From assembly GCF_027912835.1 (NCBI RefSeq), contig NZ_CP115768.1, positions 1,116,001 through 1,180,000 of the forward strand: a stretch of 64,000 bases of DNA, read 5' to 3'. Shown here piece after piece: positions 1 through 9,570 of this stretch. A program made the position numbers and the translations under genes. Below the pieces are notes generated by a model. That model did not search any database and had not been told where the DNA came from. It saw nothing but the letters and a program-made list of their open reading frames with translations. The first letter of the stretch is position 1, and each line of letters opens with the position of its first letter. This stretch comes from Paracoccus sediminicola. GTDB lineage: Bacteria; Pseudomonadota; Alphaproteobacteria; Rhodobacterales; Rhodobacteraceae.

Positions 1-518
1 TGGATCACCACATCGTCGCCGATGGTGATGCCGTGCTGGATCCGGGCGCCTTGCAGGATCAGCGCGCGGGCGCCGATCTGCGTGCCTCTTGCGATGGAGA
101 CATGGCTCGCGATGCGCGCTTCCGGCCCGATGCGCACATCGGCGCCGATCACGACGAAGGGACCGATCGCCGCGCCCTCGGCGATCTCGGCGCCAGGGTC
201 GATCACCGCGCTGTCATGAATGCCGGGCGCAATGTCGGGGCCGGGATCGAAGCTGCGCGTCAGACCGGCCATCACAAGGCGCGGGCGCGGTGCAAAAATC
301 GCGGCGGCGAGACCGTAATCCTCCGGGTTCATCCCCTGGGCGAGGATCGCCGCCGAACCGGGCTTCAGCGCTTCTGCGTATTTCGGCGCCATGGCAAGCG
401 CGATCTGGCCGGGGCCGCATTGGGCAGGCTCTGCCGCGCCATGCACGCGCATCGCCCCATCGCCCCAGAGCTGCGCATCAAGCGCGCGGGCGAGATCGCT
501 GATCGTGACCTCATGCAT
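1..518 (-). CDS. lpxD: LpxD, UDP-3-O-acylglucosamine N-acyltransferase (5' part only)
   Basis: Adds the second, N-linked hydroxyacyl chain to UDP-3-O-acylglucosamine in lipid A synthesis, in the cytoplasm. Only the first 172 codons are in the window; the rest runs off the left edge. The N-terminus MHEVTISDLARAL and the segment MAPKYAEAL fit the LpxD uridine-binding domain. From about residue 105 the left-handed beta-helix begins, with hexapeptide repeats such as IGPFVVIGADVRIG. The start chosen is the ATG at 516-518, preceded on the minus strand by an A/G-rich stretch. The gene lies 104 bases downstream of the L,D-transpeptidase gene on the same strand. The usual lpxD neighbours (bamA, fabZ, lpxA) would lie beyond the left edge. 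The family is clear; only the C-terminal half cannot be checked. Confidence 0.93.
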   Translation of the reverse strand, partial: MHEVTISDLARALDAQLWGDGAMRVHGAAEPAQCGPGQIALAMAPKYAEALKPGSAAILAQGMNPEDYGLAAAIFAPRPRLVMAGLTRSFDPGPDIAPGIHDSAVIDPGAEIAEGAAIGPFVVIGADVRIGPEARIASHVSIARGTQIGARALILQGARIQHGITIGDDVVI

Positions 519-622
519 CGCGGTCTCCTTTCGCGGAGAGATCTAGACATCCGCGCCCCGCAACGCCAGCCCCCGCCGATCGAATCGCCGGTCAAATAAC
601 CATGACAGCACGCAGTTGCGGC

Positions 623-2215
623 CTAGCTTCCGGCCTCGGCAGCCTTCCGCATCGCCTGCCACAGCGTCGCATCGCGCCCATACACGTCACGATAGGTCCG
701 CAGCCCGCCATCCGGGCCCGGAAGCGCGGTGAAATAGACCAGATGCACCGGAAGCGGCTCTTTCAGCTTGATCCAGCGCTCCTCGCCCTGATCCAGCACC
801 CGCTGGAAATAACCGCGCGGATCGTCGCTGTTGCTCCGCAAGAGCTGATAGGCCAGATCGAAGGGATCGGCGAGCCGCACGCAGCCATGCGACGCGGCAC
901 GGCTGGAATTGCTGAACAGCCCTTTGGCCGGGGTGTCGTGCAGATAAATATTGTACTTGTTCGGGAACATGAACTTCACCCGGCCAAGCGCATTATCCGC
1001 CGACGGCTTCTGGCGCAGATAATAGGGGAAGTTGCTGCCGGTATATTTCCCGAAATCGATATTCTCGCGTGAGACCTTGCGCCCCTTGCGGTCAACCACC
1101 TCGAGATGGGAAACGGCATTCCGGTCCGCCTTGAGTTTCGGCAGATAGGATTCCGCCGTGATCGAGCGCGGCACATTCCAATAGGGGTTGGGAACGACGA
1201 ACTCCATCGTGTCGCTGAATTCTGGCGTCTCCCAATCGGGATCGGGCTGGCCGACCACGCTGCGGGTCTGGAATACGGTGTCGCCGCCCTCGCGGATCTC
1301 GACGATATAGCTCGGGATATTCACCCAGATCATGCGGGCATTGAGGTCGTGCCCGTTGAGCCAGCGCATCCGCTCCATCGCGATCATCAGCCGCCGGGTT
1401 TGCGGCCCGGTCGTTGTGCCGTTCAGCTGCGCCAGGGTTTTCGGCCCGGCCACCCCGTCGACCGGCAGCCCCGCCGCATCCTGATAGCGGGACACGGCAT
1501 CGGCGAGCGAGTCGTCGAAAAGCTGCTCATCCCCCGCAGCTTCGCTGGTAAAACCGATCGCCGCCAGCCGGGCGCGCAGATTTGCCACGTCGGGCCCGCT
1601 CACACCGCGCTTGTAAAGCCCCTCGGCCACTTCGGGCGTGCCGGCGGGCGCCACGAGACGCGCCTGATCGGACAGCATGTCCTTGAGGCGGAGATAGGTC
1701 GGGTCCTGCGGCGGCAGTGTGTCGAGCGCGCGCGCCGGATCGCCACGGGTGAACTGATCGAGCAGCGCGGCCATATCCACAGGCACGACCTGGCGCTTGT
1801 TCATGGAATCGGTGCGGCTCGGCTCGACAAGCCCGTTCGAGACATCGTCGGCCCATCGCGACAATGCCCGCGCGAAAAGCAGCTCGGTCGCGACATCCTC
1901 GGCCTGTCCGGCGCGGGACAGCCCCACCGCGTCATAGCGCGCGGGCGGCAATCCGTGCTCGGGTGCAGTGGCTATGGCGTCGATCAGCGCCGCGCGCCGC
2001 GGCGCGGCCTCGGCGCCGACGAAGACGGGCTTGAGCTGATGCGCGCCATAGAAGGCCGATAGCCCCGGATCGGGCGCGACCTCCTGTGCGAGACGCATCT
2101 CGAATTCAGAGAAATCCAGCTTGGGCGCGGGCATGGCGGCCGCGGCCAGCGGCACAACGGAGGCGAGAAGACCGATACAGCCTGCTCGCCAAAGGCGATT
2201 CGTTGACTCGTTCAC
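623..2215 (-). CDS. L,D-transpeptidase (YcbB/LdtD type)
   Basis: Periplasmic enzyme that forms 3-3 peptide crosslinks in peptidoglycan. The 530 aa protein begins with a signal peptide (hydrophobic core about residues 11-26, Ala-rich end). A scaffold region follows at about 45-190. A PG_binding_1 domain lies near 205-265, with the typical GLPVDGVAGPKTLAQLN end. The YkuD catalytic domain covers roughly 295-500. The active-site motif SHGCVRL is intact, so Cys is the nucleophile, and the upstream LHDTP histidine segment is present. Size and domain order match E. coli LdtD rather than the short YkuD enzymes. It is divergent from a MepK-like endopeptidase, a pairing also seen in E. coli (ycbB-ycbK). 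The 286-base divergent region between them probably holds both promoters. Confidence 0.93.
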   Translation of the reverse strand: MNESTNRLWRAGCIGLLASVVPLAAAAMPAPKLDFSEFEMRLAQEVAPDPGLSAFYGAHQLKPVFVGAEAAPRRAALIDAIATAPEHGLPPARYDAVGLSRAGQAEDVATELLFARALSRWADDVSNGLVEPSRTDSMNKRQVVPVDMAALLDQFTRGDPARALDTLPPQDPTYLRLKDMLSDQARLVAPAGTPEVAEGLYKRGVSGPDVANLRARLAAIGFTSEAAGDEQLFDDSLADAVSRYQDAAGLPVDGVAGPKTLAQLNGTTTGPQTRRLMIAMERMRWLNGHDLNARMIWVNIPSYIVEIREGGDTVFQTRSVVGQPDPDWETPEFSDTMEFVVPNPYWNVPRSITAESYLPKLKADRNAVSHLEVVDRKGRKVSRENIDFGKYTGSNFPYYLRQKPSADNALGRVKFMFPNKYNIYLHDTPAKGLFSNSSRAASHGCVRLADPFDLAYQLLRSNSDDPRGYFQRVLDQGEERWIKLKEPLPVHLVYFTALPGPDGGLRTYRDVYGRDATLWQAMRKAAEAGS

Positions 2216-2501
2216 GTTTTGACCTCTGCTCGGGTTTTTTCTTTTCTTGTGGCAGTGCTGAACAATTAGGTCCAGTCAACCCGTCGTGGGGTCGCAATTT
2301 GGAATGATTTGCTGGCTGAACCGTGTTCATCACATCACACATCGGCGGATTTTCGCTTATCATAGCGCATTTCTGCCGGAACCGGAACGAAATGGTTTCG
2401 AGCCGCGACGGTCTGGTGACATAGTGTTAACCAGTCCCGGTTAGAAGGGACACAGCCACCGCATCGTGGTGAGTTAAGAAAAGCAGGACAGGCGATCTGA
2501 A

Positions 2502-3059
2502 ATGACATTTGACATCACCCGCCGCGGCATCATGGGTATTTTTGCCGCAACCACAGTCGCAGCCGCGCCCGTGGCCAGCAACGCTTTCGGCATATTGCGC
2601 CGCTCTGGCGATTACCGCCGGATCAGCATGTATTCGCCGCGCACCGGCGAAAGCATCGACACCGTCTACTGGATCGACGGGAAATATATCCGCGACGCGC
2701 TGAACGAGATCAATTACTTCATGCGCGACTGGCGGAGCGGTCAGGCCATCGGCATCGACCCCCGCACCATAGACATCGCGACCGCCTCGCAGCGTCTGCT
2801 GCGCACCAACGAACCCTATATGATGCTGTCGGGCTATCGCTCGCCCAAGACCAACGCCATGCTGCGTTCGCGCTCTTCGGGCGTGGCGCGCAACTCGCTC
2901 CACATGAAGGGCCAGGCGGCGGATCTGCGGCTGAAATCGCGCTCGGTCAATCAGATGTACAAGGCCGCGCTCGCCTGCAAGGCTGGCGGTGTCGGCAAAT
3001 ATTCCCGCTCGAATTTCGTGCATATGGATTGCGGCCCGATCCGCAGCTGGGGCGCCTGA
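2502..3059 (+). CDS. DUF882/MepK-like M15 peptidoglycan endopeptidase, Tat-exported
   Basis: Predicted periplasmic zinc peptidase that cleaves peptidoglycan crosslinks. The 185 aa protein starts with a twin-arginine signal (DITRRGIMG, then a hydrophobic stretch to about residue 28). The M15A zinc motif is visible as LHMKGQAADLRL (His and Asp six residues later) and FVHMDCGP (second His). The conserved segment SGYRSPKTNAML precedes it. E. coli MepK (YcbK) has the same layout and removes 3-3 crosslinks made by L,D-transpeptidases, which is the neighbour here. That functional link is inferred from family and context. A Rho-independent terminator follows 25 bases after the stop. Confidence 0.88.
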   Translation: MTFDITRRGIMGIFAATTVAAAPVASNAFGILRRSGDYRRISMYSPRTGESIDTVYWIDGKYIRDALNEINYFMRDWRSGQAIGIDPRTIDIATASQRLLRTNEPYMMLSGYRSPKTNAMLRSRSSGVARNSLHMKGQAADLRLKSRSVNQMYKAALACKAGGVGKYSRSNFVHMDCGPIRSWGA

Positions 3060-3083
3060 TCGTCACAGCCCGTCTTGCGAAAC

Positions 3084-3108
3084 GGCCCGCCCCGATGGCG
3101 GGCCTTTT
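3084..3108 (+). terminator. Rho-independent terminator of the MepK-like gene
   Basis: A perfect 8 bp GC stem (GGCCCGCC / GGCGGGCC) with a 5-base loop is followed directly by TTTT. It lies 25 bases after the stop of the M15 peptidase gene and before the convergent DsbA-family gene. Confidence 0.85.
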
Positions 3109-3161
3109 GCTTTGCAATGGTGGCTGACGGGAAAGCCTGCCAATCTCGGCACAGCTTGATC

Positions 3162-3809
3162 TCAGTGGAGCAAGGCACCGTCCTGCCCCGCCAACTCGTC
3201 GATGACCTGACGCCAGAGATCCGCCGGCTGCGCGCCGGACACGACATGGCGATTGTCGAGGATGAAGGTCGGAACCGCCCGGACCCCGCGATCTCGCGCA
3301 TGGGCTTCGCGGGTCAGCACCTCTTCACGATCGGCGTCGCTTCCCAGGAGCCGCGCGATCAGCTGACCGTCCATCCCTGCCGCGGCCCCGATTCGGGCCA
3401 GTTCCCCATGATCCGAGATGTCGCGCCCTTCGCGCCAATGCGCCTGCATCAGCCCGCTCATCACCGAGTCCTGCGCCGACTCGATACCCGCCCAATGCAG
3501 CAGCCTCAGAGAATCGAGCACCGGCGGCACGCGCGAGATCGCCGCCATGTTGATCCATAGACCAAGCCGCTCTGCAGCTTCGAGCACCGGCTTGTTCGCA
3601 GCAATGATCCCGGCCTCGTCGCCGAACTTCGCTTTCATATAATCGACGTGATCCATCCCGCCCGGCGGCAGATCCGGGTTCAGCCGGAACGGATGCCACG
3701 TCACCACGACGGAATGATCCGGGCGCGACGCAAGCGCCTGATCCAGCTCGGCCTTGCCGATCAGGCACCAGGGGCAAGTCGGGTCGGCGAAAATATCGAG
3801 ACTGGCCAT
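3162..3809 (-). CDS. DsbA-family oxidoreductase (FrnE-like), cytoplasmic
   Basis: Thioredoxin-fold protein of the DsbA/2-hydroxychromene-2-carboxylate isomerase superfamily, FrnE subgroup. The redox motif CPWC lies at residues 12-15, right after the first beta strand (LDIFADPTCPWC). The cis-proline loop is visible as GVRAVPTFIL. There is no signal peptide, so it probably acts in the cytoplasm as a thiol-disulfide oxidoreductase. The substrate is unknown. Length (215 aa) is normal for the group. It is a single gene convergent with the M15 peptidase gene. A role in GSH-dependent isomerisation is possible, but the CPWC motif favours redox activity. Confidence 0.85.
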   Translation of the reverse strand: MASLDIFADPTCPWCLIGKAELDQALASRPDHSVVVTWHPFRLNPDLPPGGMDHVDYMKAKFGDEAGIIAANKPVLEAAERLGLWINMAAISRVPPVLDSLRLLHWAGIESAQDSVMSGLMQAHWREGRDISDHGELARIGAAAGMDGQLIARLLGSDADREEVLTREAHARDRGVRAVPTFILDNRHVVSGAQPADLWRQVIDELAGQDGALLH

Positions 3810-3922
3810 GACGGATCTCCGCTTGAGGGAAGGCCGCCTCTAGCGCATTCAGGCGCGAATTGACAGAGTGCAAGACAGACGCAGCCGCGCGAACTTCGCG
3901 CCAGCAGAGATATCATGTCTTG

Positions 3923-3945
3923 AAAAAGCGCCGCAGATGCGCGGC
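3923..3945 (-). terminator. Probable terminator of the cold-shock gene
   Basis: Read on the minus strand, a GCCGC / GCGGC stem with a 6-base loop is followed by GCTTTTTC. It lies 45 bases past the csp stop. A second inverted repeat (CGGGAAGC / GCTTCCCG, 3953-3981) sits between it and the gene and may add to the structure. Confidence 0.55.
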
Positions 3946-3989
3946 GGACACACGGGAAGCAGGTCGGATGCCCGCTTCCCGCGCAGCTC

Positions 3990-4196
3990 TCAGAGCAGTT
4001 TCAGATCCGAGGCGGATTCGCGCCCGTCGCGGCCCGCCTGAAGCTCATAGCTGATTTTCTGGTTGTCTTGCAGCCCGGTCAGCCCGGCGCGTTCCACGGC
4101 GGAAATATGCACAAACACATCTTTCCCGCCGGTGTCGGGTGCGATAAAGCCGTAGCCTTTGGTGGTGTTGAACCATTTAACGGTGCCAGTGGCCAT
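3990..4196 (-). CDS. CspA-family cold-shock protein
   Basis: Single-domain nucleic-acid chaperone of 68 aa. RNP1 (KGYGFI) and RNP2 (DVFVHI) are both intact in the usual order after the start MATGTVKWFN. It binds single-stranded RNA and DNA and melts secondary structure in the cytoplasm. A strong Shine-Dalgarno (AAGGAGAG) precedes the ATG. The gene has a 200-base upstream stretch with a promoter-like pair and a stem just before the ribosome site, as expected for a leader-regulated csp. A second, double-domain family member lies at 36.9 kb. Confidence 0.95.
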   Translation of the reverse strand: MATGTVKWFNTTKGYGFIAPDTGGKDVFVHISAVERAGLTGLQDNQKISYELQAGRDGRESASDLKLL

Positions 4197-4216
4197 TCCG
4201 TCTCTCCTTCAAGTTT

Positions 4217-4241
4217 CCCGGTCCGCGGGCTTGCGACCGGG
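4217..4241 (-). promoter_or_regulatory. Stem-loop in the csp 5' leader
   Basis: A 7 bp inverted repeat (CCCGGTC / GACCGGG) with an 11-base loop lies just upstream of the csp ribosome binding site in the presumed leader. It is placed where a temperature-responsive leader structure would act, but that role is inferred. Confidence 0.4.
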
Positions 4242-4328
4242 CCGTGCAGCCCTTTCGAAATTCCGGCTGCCCCGTGAAGGGAGCGGTAGAAAGTCATGCT
4301 CACGCCTCATCACCTTGCCCGCGCCTGA

Positions 4329-4357
4329 TTAAAACGCAAGAAGTAAACATCGTTCAA
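4329..4357 (-). promoter_or_regulatory. Candidate sigma-70 promoter of csp
   Basis: On the minus strand TTGAAC and TTTTAA are separated by 17 bases in an AT-rich patch. This would give a leader of roughly 125 bases before the csp start. It also lies downstream of thrS, so csp can be transcribed independently. Confidence 0.45.
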
Positions 4358-4396
4358 AATTACGTGCTGGCTAACGTTTGATGACATCGGCATGAT

Positions 4397-6343
4397 TCAG
4401 CCGAGATCGGGCGGAATTGCCTCTTTCGACAGGCTGAGAATCGCGGTTTCGGTGTCCATCGGTTCGCTTCCCTGCCTGTCGAGCCGCCGTAGCGAAACTG
4501 TGCCGTTCTCGACCTCTTTCATCCCGATTGCAATTATCGCGGGAACCTTGGCAACGCTATGCTCGCGGACCTTGTAATTGATCTTTTCGTTGCGCGTATC
4601 TGCCTCGGCCCTGACACCGGCAGCGCGCAGCCGGTCCACCACCTCGTGCACGTAATCATCCGCGTCCGACACGATCGAGGCGACGACCACCTGACGCGGG
4701 GCCAGCCAGAAGGGCAGCTTGCCGGCGAAGTTCTCGATCAGGATGCCGATGAAGCGCTCGAAACTGCCGAGCGTGGCGCGATGCAGCATCACCGGCCGCT
4801 GCTTCGAACCATCCGCGGCGACATATTCCGCATCCAACCGTTCGGGCAGGACGAAATCCACCTGATGGGTGCCGCATTGCCAGTCGCGCCCGATCGCGTC
4901 GGTCAGCACGAATTCCAGCTTGGGGCCGTAGAACGCGCCTTCGCCCGGATTGATTTCGGGTTCGATCCCCGAAGCGCGGGTTGCCGCCAGAAGCGCGTTC
5001 TCGGCCTTGTCCCAGATCTCGTCGGATCCGGCGCGGGTCTCGGGCCGGGTGGCGAATTTCACGCGGAATTCCTCAAAGCCCAGATCCCGGTAAATATTGG
5101 TGAGGAATTCGATATAGCGGACAGTCTCGCTCTCGATCTGATCCTCGGTGCAGAAGATATGGGCGTCGTCCTGCGTGAAGCCTCGCACCCGCATGATCCC
5201 ATGCAGCGCGCCCGAGGGTTCGTAGCGGTTGCAAGAACCGAATTCGGCCATGCGCAAAGGCAGGTCGCGATAGCTCTTGAGACCGGTGTTGAAGATCTGC
5301 ACATGGCAGGGGCAGTTCATCGGCTTCAGCGCGTTCACGCTTTTGGTGCGGGCATGTTCTTCATCGACTTCGACGATGAACATATGGTCCTGGTAATTCT
5401 CCCAATGGCCGGATTCCTCCCACAGACGGCGGGAAACGACCTGCGGCGTGTTCACCTCGACATAGCCGCCCTCGCGCTGGCGGCGGCGCATGTAATCCTG
5501 AAGCGTGGTGTAGATGGTCCAGCCATTCGGATGCCAGAATATCTGGCCCGGGGCCTCTTCCTGCATGTGGAACAGCTCCATCTCGCGGCCCAGCTTGCGG
5601 TGGTCGCGCCTGGCGGCTTCTTCCAGCATGTGCAGATGCGCCTTGAGATCGTCCTTGTTGCGGAAGGCCACACCATAGATGCGCTGCAACATCGGCCGCG
5701 AGCTGTCGCCCAGCCAATAGGCCCCGGCCACATGGGTCAGCTTGAACGCATCCGCCGGGATCTGGCCGGTATGCTGCAAATGCGGGCCGCGGCAGAGATC
5801 CTGCCAGTCGCCATGCCAGTACATCCGCACATCCTCGCCCTCGGGGATGCGGTCGATCAGCTCGAGTTTGAAGGGTTCGTTCTGGTCCTTGTAATGCGCG
5901 ATGGCGCGGTCGCGATCCCAGATTTCGGTGCGGATCGGGTCGCGCGCGGCGATGATCTGTTTCATCTTCGTCTCGATCTGGCCGAGATCCTCCGGCGTGA
6001 ACGGCTCTTCGCGGTCGAAATCATAGAACCAGCCGTAATCGCGCACCGGGCCGATGGTGACCTTCACGTCAGGCCAGATTTCCTGCACCGCGCGGGCCAT
6101 GACATGGGCGAGATCGTGGCGGATCAGCTCCAGCGCCGGGTCGCTGTCCTTCATCGTGTTGATGGCGATGGCGCCGCTGTCATGGATCGGCCAAGCCAGA
6201 TCGATATGCCGCCCGTCGAGGCTGGCCGAGATCGCCTTCTTGGCGAGGCTCGGCGCGATCGAGGCAGCGACCTCGGCGGCGGTGACCCCGGCGGGGAAGT
6301 CGCGCGAATTGCCGTCGGGAAATGTCAGGGAAATCTGGCTCAT
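4397..6343 (-). CDS. thrS: Threonyl-tRNA synthetase
   Basis: Charges tRNA-Thr with threonine in the cytoplasm. At 648 aa it has the normal bacterial length and domain order: TGS domain at about 1-60 (starting [11 protein letters not shown]), the editing domain near 60-225, a class II catalytic core, and an anticodon-binding domain from about 535. The zinc-site cysteine segment MNCPCH and the ACT-like motif [11 protein letters not shown] are present. The start is the ATG at 6341-6343 with AGGAG seven bases upstream. An in-frame upstream ATG would add 95 low-complexity Arg-rich residues that overlap the neighbouring gene, so it was rejected. The glycosyltransferase gene lies 86 bases upstream on the same strand. 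Confidence 0.97.
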   Translation of the reverse strand: MSQISLTFPDGNSRDFPAGVTAAEVAASIAPSLAKKAISASLDGRHIDLAWPIHDSGAIAINTMKDSDPALELIRHDLAHVMARAVQEIWPDVKVTIGPVRDYGWFYDFDREEPFTPEDLGQIETKMKQIIAARDPIRTEIWDRDRAIAHYKDQNEPFKLELIDRIPEGEDVRMYWHGDWQDLCRGPHLQHTGQIPADAFKLTHVAGAYWLGDSSRPMLQRIYGVAFRNKDDLKAHLHMLEEAARRDHRKLGREMELFHMQEEAPGQIFWHPNGWTIYTTLQDYMRRRQREGGYVEVNTPQVVSRRLWEESGHWENYQDHMFIVEVDEEHARTKSVNALKPMNCPCHVQIFNTGLKSYRDLPLRMAEFGSCNRYEPSGALHGIMRVRGFTQDDAHIFCTEDQIESETVRYIEFLTNIYRDLGFEEFRVKFATRPETRAGSDEIWDKAENALLAATRASGIEPEINPGEGAFYGPKLEFVLTDAIGRDWQCGTHQVDFVLPERLDAEYVAADGSKQRPVMLHRATLGSFERFIGILIENFAGKLPFWLAPRQVVVASIVSDADDYVHEVVDRLRAAGVRAEADTRNEKINYKVREHSVAKVPAIIAIGMKEVENGTVSLRRLDRQGSEPMDTETAILSLSKEAIPPDLG

Positions 6344-6429
6344 GGCCTTCTCCTCGTCGGTTTGGCGCCCACGGAACGCCCGGTTGCGGGTTATGTCGCA
6401 AGGCGGGATGCGCGGAAAACGGCGCGAAG

Positions 6430-7407
6430 TCAACCGCCCTGTCCACCGCCCTTCGGCTCGGCTTCGGGCAGCGCGGCGATCCTGCCTGCGTAGCGATGCT
6501 CGGCCTCGTGCTGCGCCTGTGCCACGCCCGGCAGCTGCAGAAGCCGCGCCATCTCGTCGCGCAGCGCCGCGCCGTAGCGCGACTCGAAGCGCCGGTCCTC
6601 GATCCGGGCGCGGGCGAATTTGCGCCAATAACCGTCATCCCAGCGCGGCGCGCCCGGCCTGCCCGCGGGCTCTGCCCCGTTGCCGCGCAACGCGCGAAGG
6701 CGGAAACTGTCCGGCGTCTTGATGGGATAGTGCTGATACCAGCCTAACCCGTGCGCGATCCGCTTTGGCCGGAAATGCCGCAGATGTTCCCAAAGCCGCG
6801 CATTGGGAACTTTCATCAGGCTGCCATCGCCGCGCATCGCCGTGATCGTCTCGCCGCCGCGATAGCCGACCGGGTGATGGTTCTGGATGCCGCGCCAGCG
6901 CCCCCCGCCCCGGCTGAGGCTCTTGACCGGACCGTTTTGCGGGCTGTCCGCCGCCACCCGTTGCGTAAAGCGCGCGGTGACGCGGCCGGGATGCCAATGC
7001 GGGTCGTCGGGGTCAGTCCCGAAGCTGAGCGCGCTCAGGCAGATGACATCCACCTCTGGTCCGGCTTGCGCGGTCAGGTCGGCGACGCGCCCGGCGCCGG
7101 TCGTGACATAAAGAAACTCGTCCACATCGAGCGCCATGATCCAGTCGGCCCGGTCCAGCCCGAATGCCTCGCGCATCGTGTCATAGGCCTTGCGCTGCGG
7201 ACGTTCCCCCGGCGCGACGCGGTTGTGGGTGTGGGTGATCGCCCCGGCAGAGGCGAGCGCCTCCAGCAAAGCATCGGTTCCGTCGCTGCAATCATTGCTG
7301 GCGACATGGATCTCGTCGAACCCGATGGCGCGGTGATGGGCAATGAATTCGAGCGCGAAGGGCCCCTCATCCTTCATCGCGCTCATCAGCACATGGCGTT
7401 GCGGCAT
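6430..7407 (-). CDS. Family 2 glycosyltransferase (PF13704-like)
   Basis: Predicted glycosyltransferase of 325 aa with the GT-A opening typical of this group: [20 protein letters not shown], then [15 protein letters not shown]. The metal-binding motif is visible in [11 protein letters not shown]. The C-terminal third is Arg-rich and low in recognisable motifs. No membrane segment was seen, so it is probably a cytoplasmic or peripheral enzyme using a nucleotide sugar. The acceptor is unknown. The start is the ATG at 7405-7407 with GGGAGA just upstream. The longer in-frame start at 7524 would overlap the divergent transporter gene. It precedes thrS by 86 bases and may be cotranscribed with it. 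Confidence 0.85.
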   Translation of the reverse strand: MPQRHVLMSAMKDEGPFALEFIAHHRAIGFDEIHVASNDCSDGTDALLEALASAGAITHTHNRVAPGERPQRKAYDTMREAFGLDRADWIMALDVDEFLYVTTGAGRVADLTAQAGPEVDVICLSALSFGTDPDDPHWHPGRVTARFTQRVAADSPQNGPVKSLSRGGGRWRGIQNHHPVGYRGGETITAMRGDGSLMKVPNARLWEHLRHFRPKRIAHGLGWYQHYPIKTPDSFRLRALRGNGAEPAGRPGAPRWDDGYWRKFARARIEDRRFESRYGAALRDEMARLLQLPGVAQAQHEAEHRYAGRIAALPEAEPKGGGQGG

Positions 7408-7542
7408 GGTGTCTCCCGGCGGGCGGCTTGCCGAGGATAACTGCATCCGCCGCGCGCCCTGCGCAAGCCCGACATGCTGACGGCGCGCTTGCCCAAAGAC
7501 GCGCCGGGGTATATGCGCCTTCATGTTCCAAAGGTGAAACCC

Positions 7543-8775
7543 ATGCAGGTCCCCGACCCGATCTCTGCCGTCTCTGCCGATGAGCCGCGCAAACTGCCCC
7601 TGCCTGAATTCGTCGCCATGCTGGCGGTGCTGTTTGCCACGGTGGCGTTTTCCATTGACGCGATGCTTCCGGCCCTGTCGAACATCGCCGCCGAGCTGTC
7701 GCCCGAAAACCAGAACCGCGCCCAGCTTGTGCTGATCTCGTTCATGGCGGGGATGGGGGTCGGCACGGCCTGCGCCGGGCCGCTTTCGGATGCGATCGGC
7801 CGCAAGCGGGCAATCATGATCGGCTCGACCATCTATATCCTGTCGGCGGCGGGCGCGATCTTTGCCGAAAGCCTGACCCCGCTGCTCGTGCTTCGTTTCT
7901 TTCAGGGCATGGGCGCATCCGGGCCGCGCATCGCGGGCACGGCGCTGATCCGCGATCTGTATTCCGGGCGCGAGATGGCCCGTATCACCAGCTTCGTGAT
8001 GATGATCTTCATCATGATCCCGGCACTCGCCCCCGCGCTCGGAGAGGTCATCATCGAACTGACCGGCAGCTGGCGCGGCGTCTTTGGCGCCTTCATCGCC
8101 TTCGGCCTGATCGGCGTGACATGGGTCGGGCTGCGCCAGCCCGAGACGCTGCCACCCGAGCGGCGCATCCCCCTGAGCGCAAGGCGGCTCGTTGCCTCGA
8201 CCCGCGAAGTGCTGTCGAACCGTCAGGTCATGCTGTGCACGCTCACCCTGACCTTCGGCTTCGCGCAGATGTTCTCGCTTCTGTCCAGCTCCGAGCAGCT
8301 TTTCGGAGAGACCTTTGGCCGCGCAGACAGCTTCACGCGCTGGTTCGCGGTGATGGCGCTGCTGTCGGGCCTTGGGACGATCATCAATGCGCGCTATGTC
8401 ATGCGCTTCGGGATGCGGCGGATTGCGCGGGCGGCCTATGCGATGCAGGTCGTATCGGCCTCGCTGGCGCTTTTGCTGGTCGGAACGGGCGCGTTGCAGG
8501 GCGACGCGGCGTTTTATGCCTTCTTCCTGTGGGCGGTCAGCCTGTTCTTCATGGCCGGCGTGACATTCGGCAATCTCAACGCGCTCGCGCTACAGCATAT
8601 GCCGCATCTGGCGGGCATGACGGCGAGCATCGTGGCGGCGCTGTCGGCGCTCGGCGCGGTGGCGCTCGCCACGCCGGTGGGGCTGGCCTATGACGGCACC
8701 ACCGTCCCGGTGATGTCGGCGGCGCTGATCTGTTCCGCGCTCGCATGGGTGCTGATGCACTGGCTGCGCGACTGA
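7543..8775 (+). CDS. MFS drug/small-molecule efflux transporter (Bcr/CflA type)
   Basis: Inner-membrane proton antiporter of the major facilitator superfamily, 410 aa with about 12 hydrophobic segments. The family signature between TM2 and TM3 reads GPLSDAIGRKRAIMIG. The first helix FVAMLAVLFATVAFSIDAML, with an acidic residue, fits the DHA1 Bcr/CflA subgroup. Substrates are not predictable from the sequence. The start at 7543 (MQVPDPIS) was chosen because AAGGTGA lies six bases upstream. An ATG at 7474 would add 23 residues and intrude into the divergent promoter region. It ends 6 bases before the convergent fdhD stop. Confidence 0.9.
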   Translation: MQVPDPISAVSADEPRKLPLPEFVAMLAVLFATVAFSIDAMLPALSNIAAELSPENQNRAQLVLISFMAGMGVGTACAGPLSDAIGRKRAIMIGSTIYILSAAGAIFAESLTPLLVLRFFQGMGASGPRIAGTALIRDLYSGREMARITSFVMMIFIMIPALAPALGEVIIELTGSWRGVFGAFIAFGLIGVTWVGLRQPETLPPERRIPLSARRLVASTREVLSNRQVMLCTLTLTFGFAQMFSLLSSSEQLFGETFGRADSFTRWFAVMALLSGLGTIINARYVMRFGMRRIARAAYAMQVVSASLALLLVGTGALQGDAAFYAFFLWAVSLFFMAGVTFGNLNALALQHMPHLAGMTASIVAALSALGAVALATPVGLAYDGTTVPVMSAALICSALAWVLMHWLRD

Positions 8776-8781
8776 TCCGCC

Positions 8782-9570
8782 TCAGCCGAAGCGGTCGGGC
8801 CGCGCATAGATCTCGGCCCGCTCCGAGGACCGCGCCCGCGCCGCCAGCCCGATCCCCGCGCCCTGTGCCGCGCTGACCGCCGCAGAGGTCGGCGCCGCGA
8901 GCGCGATCAGCACCGGCGCGCCGAGTATCGCTGTCTTCTGCACCAGATCGACCGAGATCCGGCTGGTCATCACCACCGCCCCATCGCCGATGCGCGGCCC
9001 ATAACCGGCACGCAGCAGTGCCCCGGCGAGCTTGTCCAACGCGTTGTGACGACCGACATCCTCGCGGAGCGCCACCAGCCCCTCGCCGGGAAGGAAGAAC
9101 CCCGCGCCATGGGTGGCGCCGGTCGCATCGCGCAGCGCCTGCCCCTCATCCATCGCGGCCACCGCCGTGTCGAGCGCATCCGCCGATATCCGACACGCGC
9201 CGCTGACCTGCGGCAGGGCGCGCATGGCGGCGGCAAGCGTCTCGACCCCGCAAAGCCCGCAGCCCACCGGGCCGACCGTGCGCCGCCGCCGACCCAGATA
9301 GCGCTGCCCCGCCTCAGGTTTCAGCCAGACCCGGAGGTCGATCCCGTTCTCCACCTGCTCGGGGGCCACGGCGTCGATCTCATCGGGGGTGGCAATCCCC
9401 TCGGTCAGCGAGAAGCCATAGGCGAAATCCTCCAGATCGGCGGGAGAGCCCATCAGCACCGCCTGGGTGGTGCCGTCATAGGTGATGGCGATGGCGGTTT
9501 CCTCGGCCAGATCGACCGCGATATCGGCACCGTCCGACAGCCGGTTCGCCCTGACACCGATCACGCTCAT
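8782..9570 (-). CDS. fdhD: FdhD, formate dehydrogenase accessory sulfurtransferase
   Basis: Passes sulfur from the cysteine desulfurase IscS to the molybdenum cofactor before it enters formate dehydrogenase. The 262 aa protein carries the conserved GCGLCG loop, with Cys104 and Cys107 as the sulfur carriers, and the segments YGFSLTEGI and DVGRHNALDKL. The start is the ATG at 9568-9570 (MSVIGVR), with a purine-rich AGGAT just before it; the longer frame upstream lacks support. It lies about 14 kb from fdnGHI but is expected to serve both that enzyme and the YdeP-like oxidoreductase near 32 kb. Confidence 0.95.
   Translation of the reverse strand: MSVIGVRANRLSDGADIAVDLAEETAIAITYDGTTQAVLMGSPADLEDFAYGFSLTEGIATPDEIDAVAPEQVENGIDLRVWLKPEAGQRYLGRRRRTVGPVGCGLCGVETLAAAMRALPQVSGACRISADALDTAVAAMDEGQALRDATGATHGAGFFLPGEGLVALREDVGRHNALDKLAGALLRAGYGPRIGDGAVVMTSRISVDLVQKTAILGAPVLIALAAPTSAAVSAAQGAGIGLAARARSSERAEIYARPDRFG

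Noticed and set aside
4559..6493. A 644-codon plus-strand frame opposite thrS
   Set aside because: Antisense shadow of thrS. It has His/Gln/Arg-rich composition, no ribosome site and no family features.
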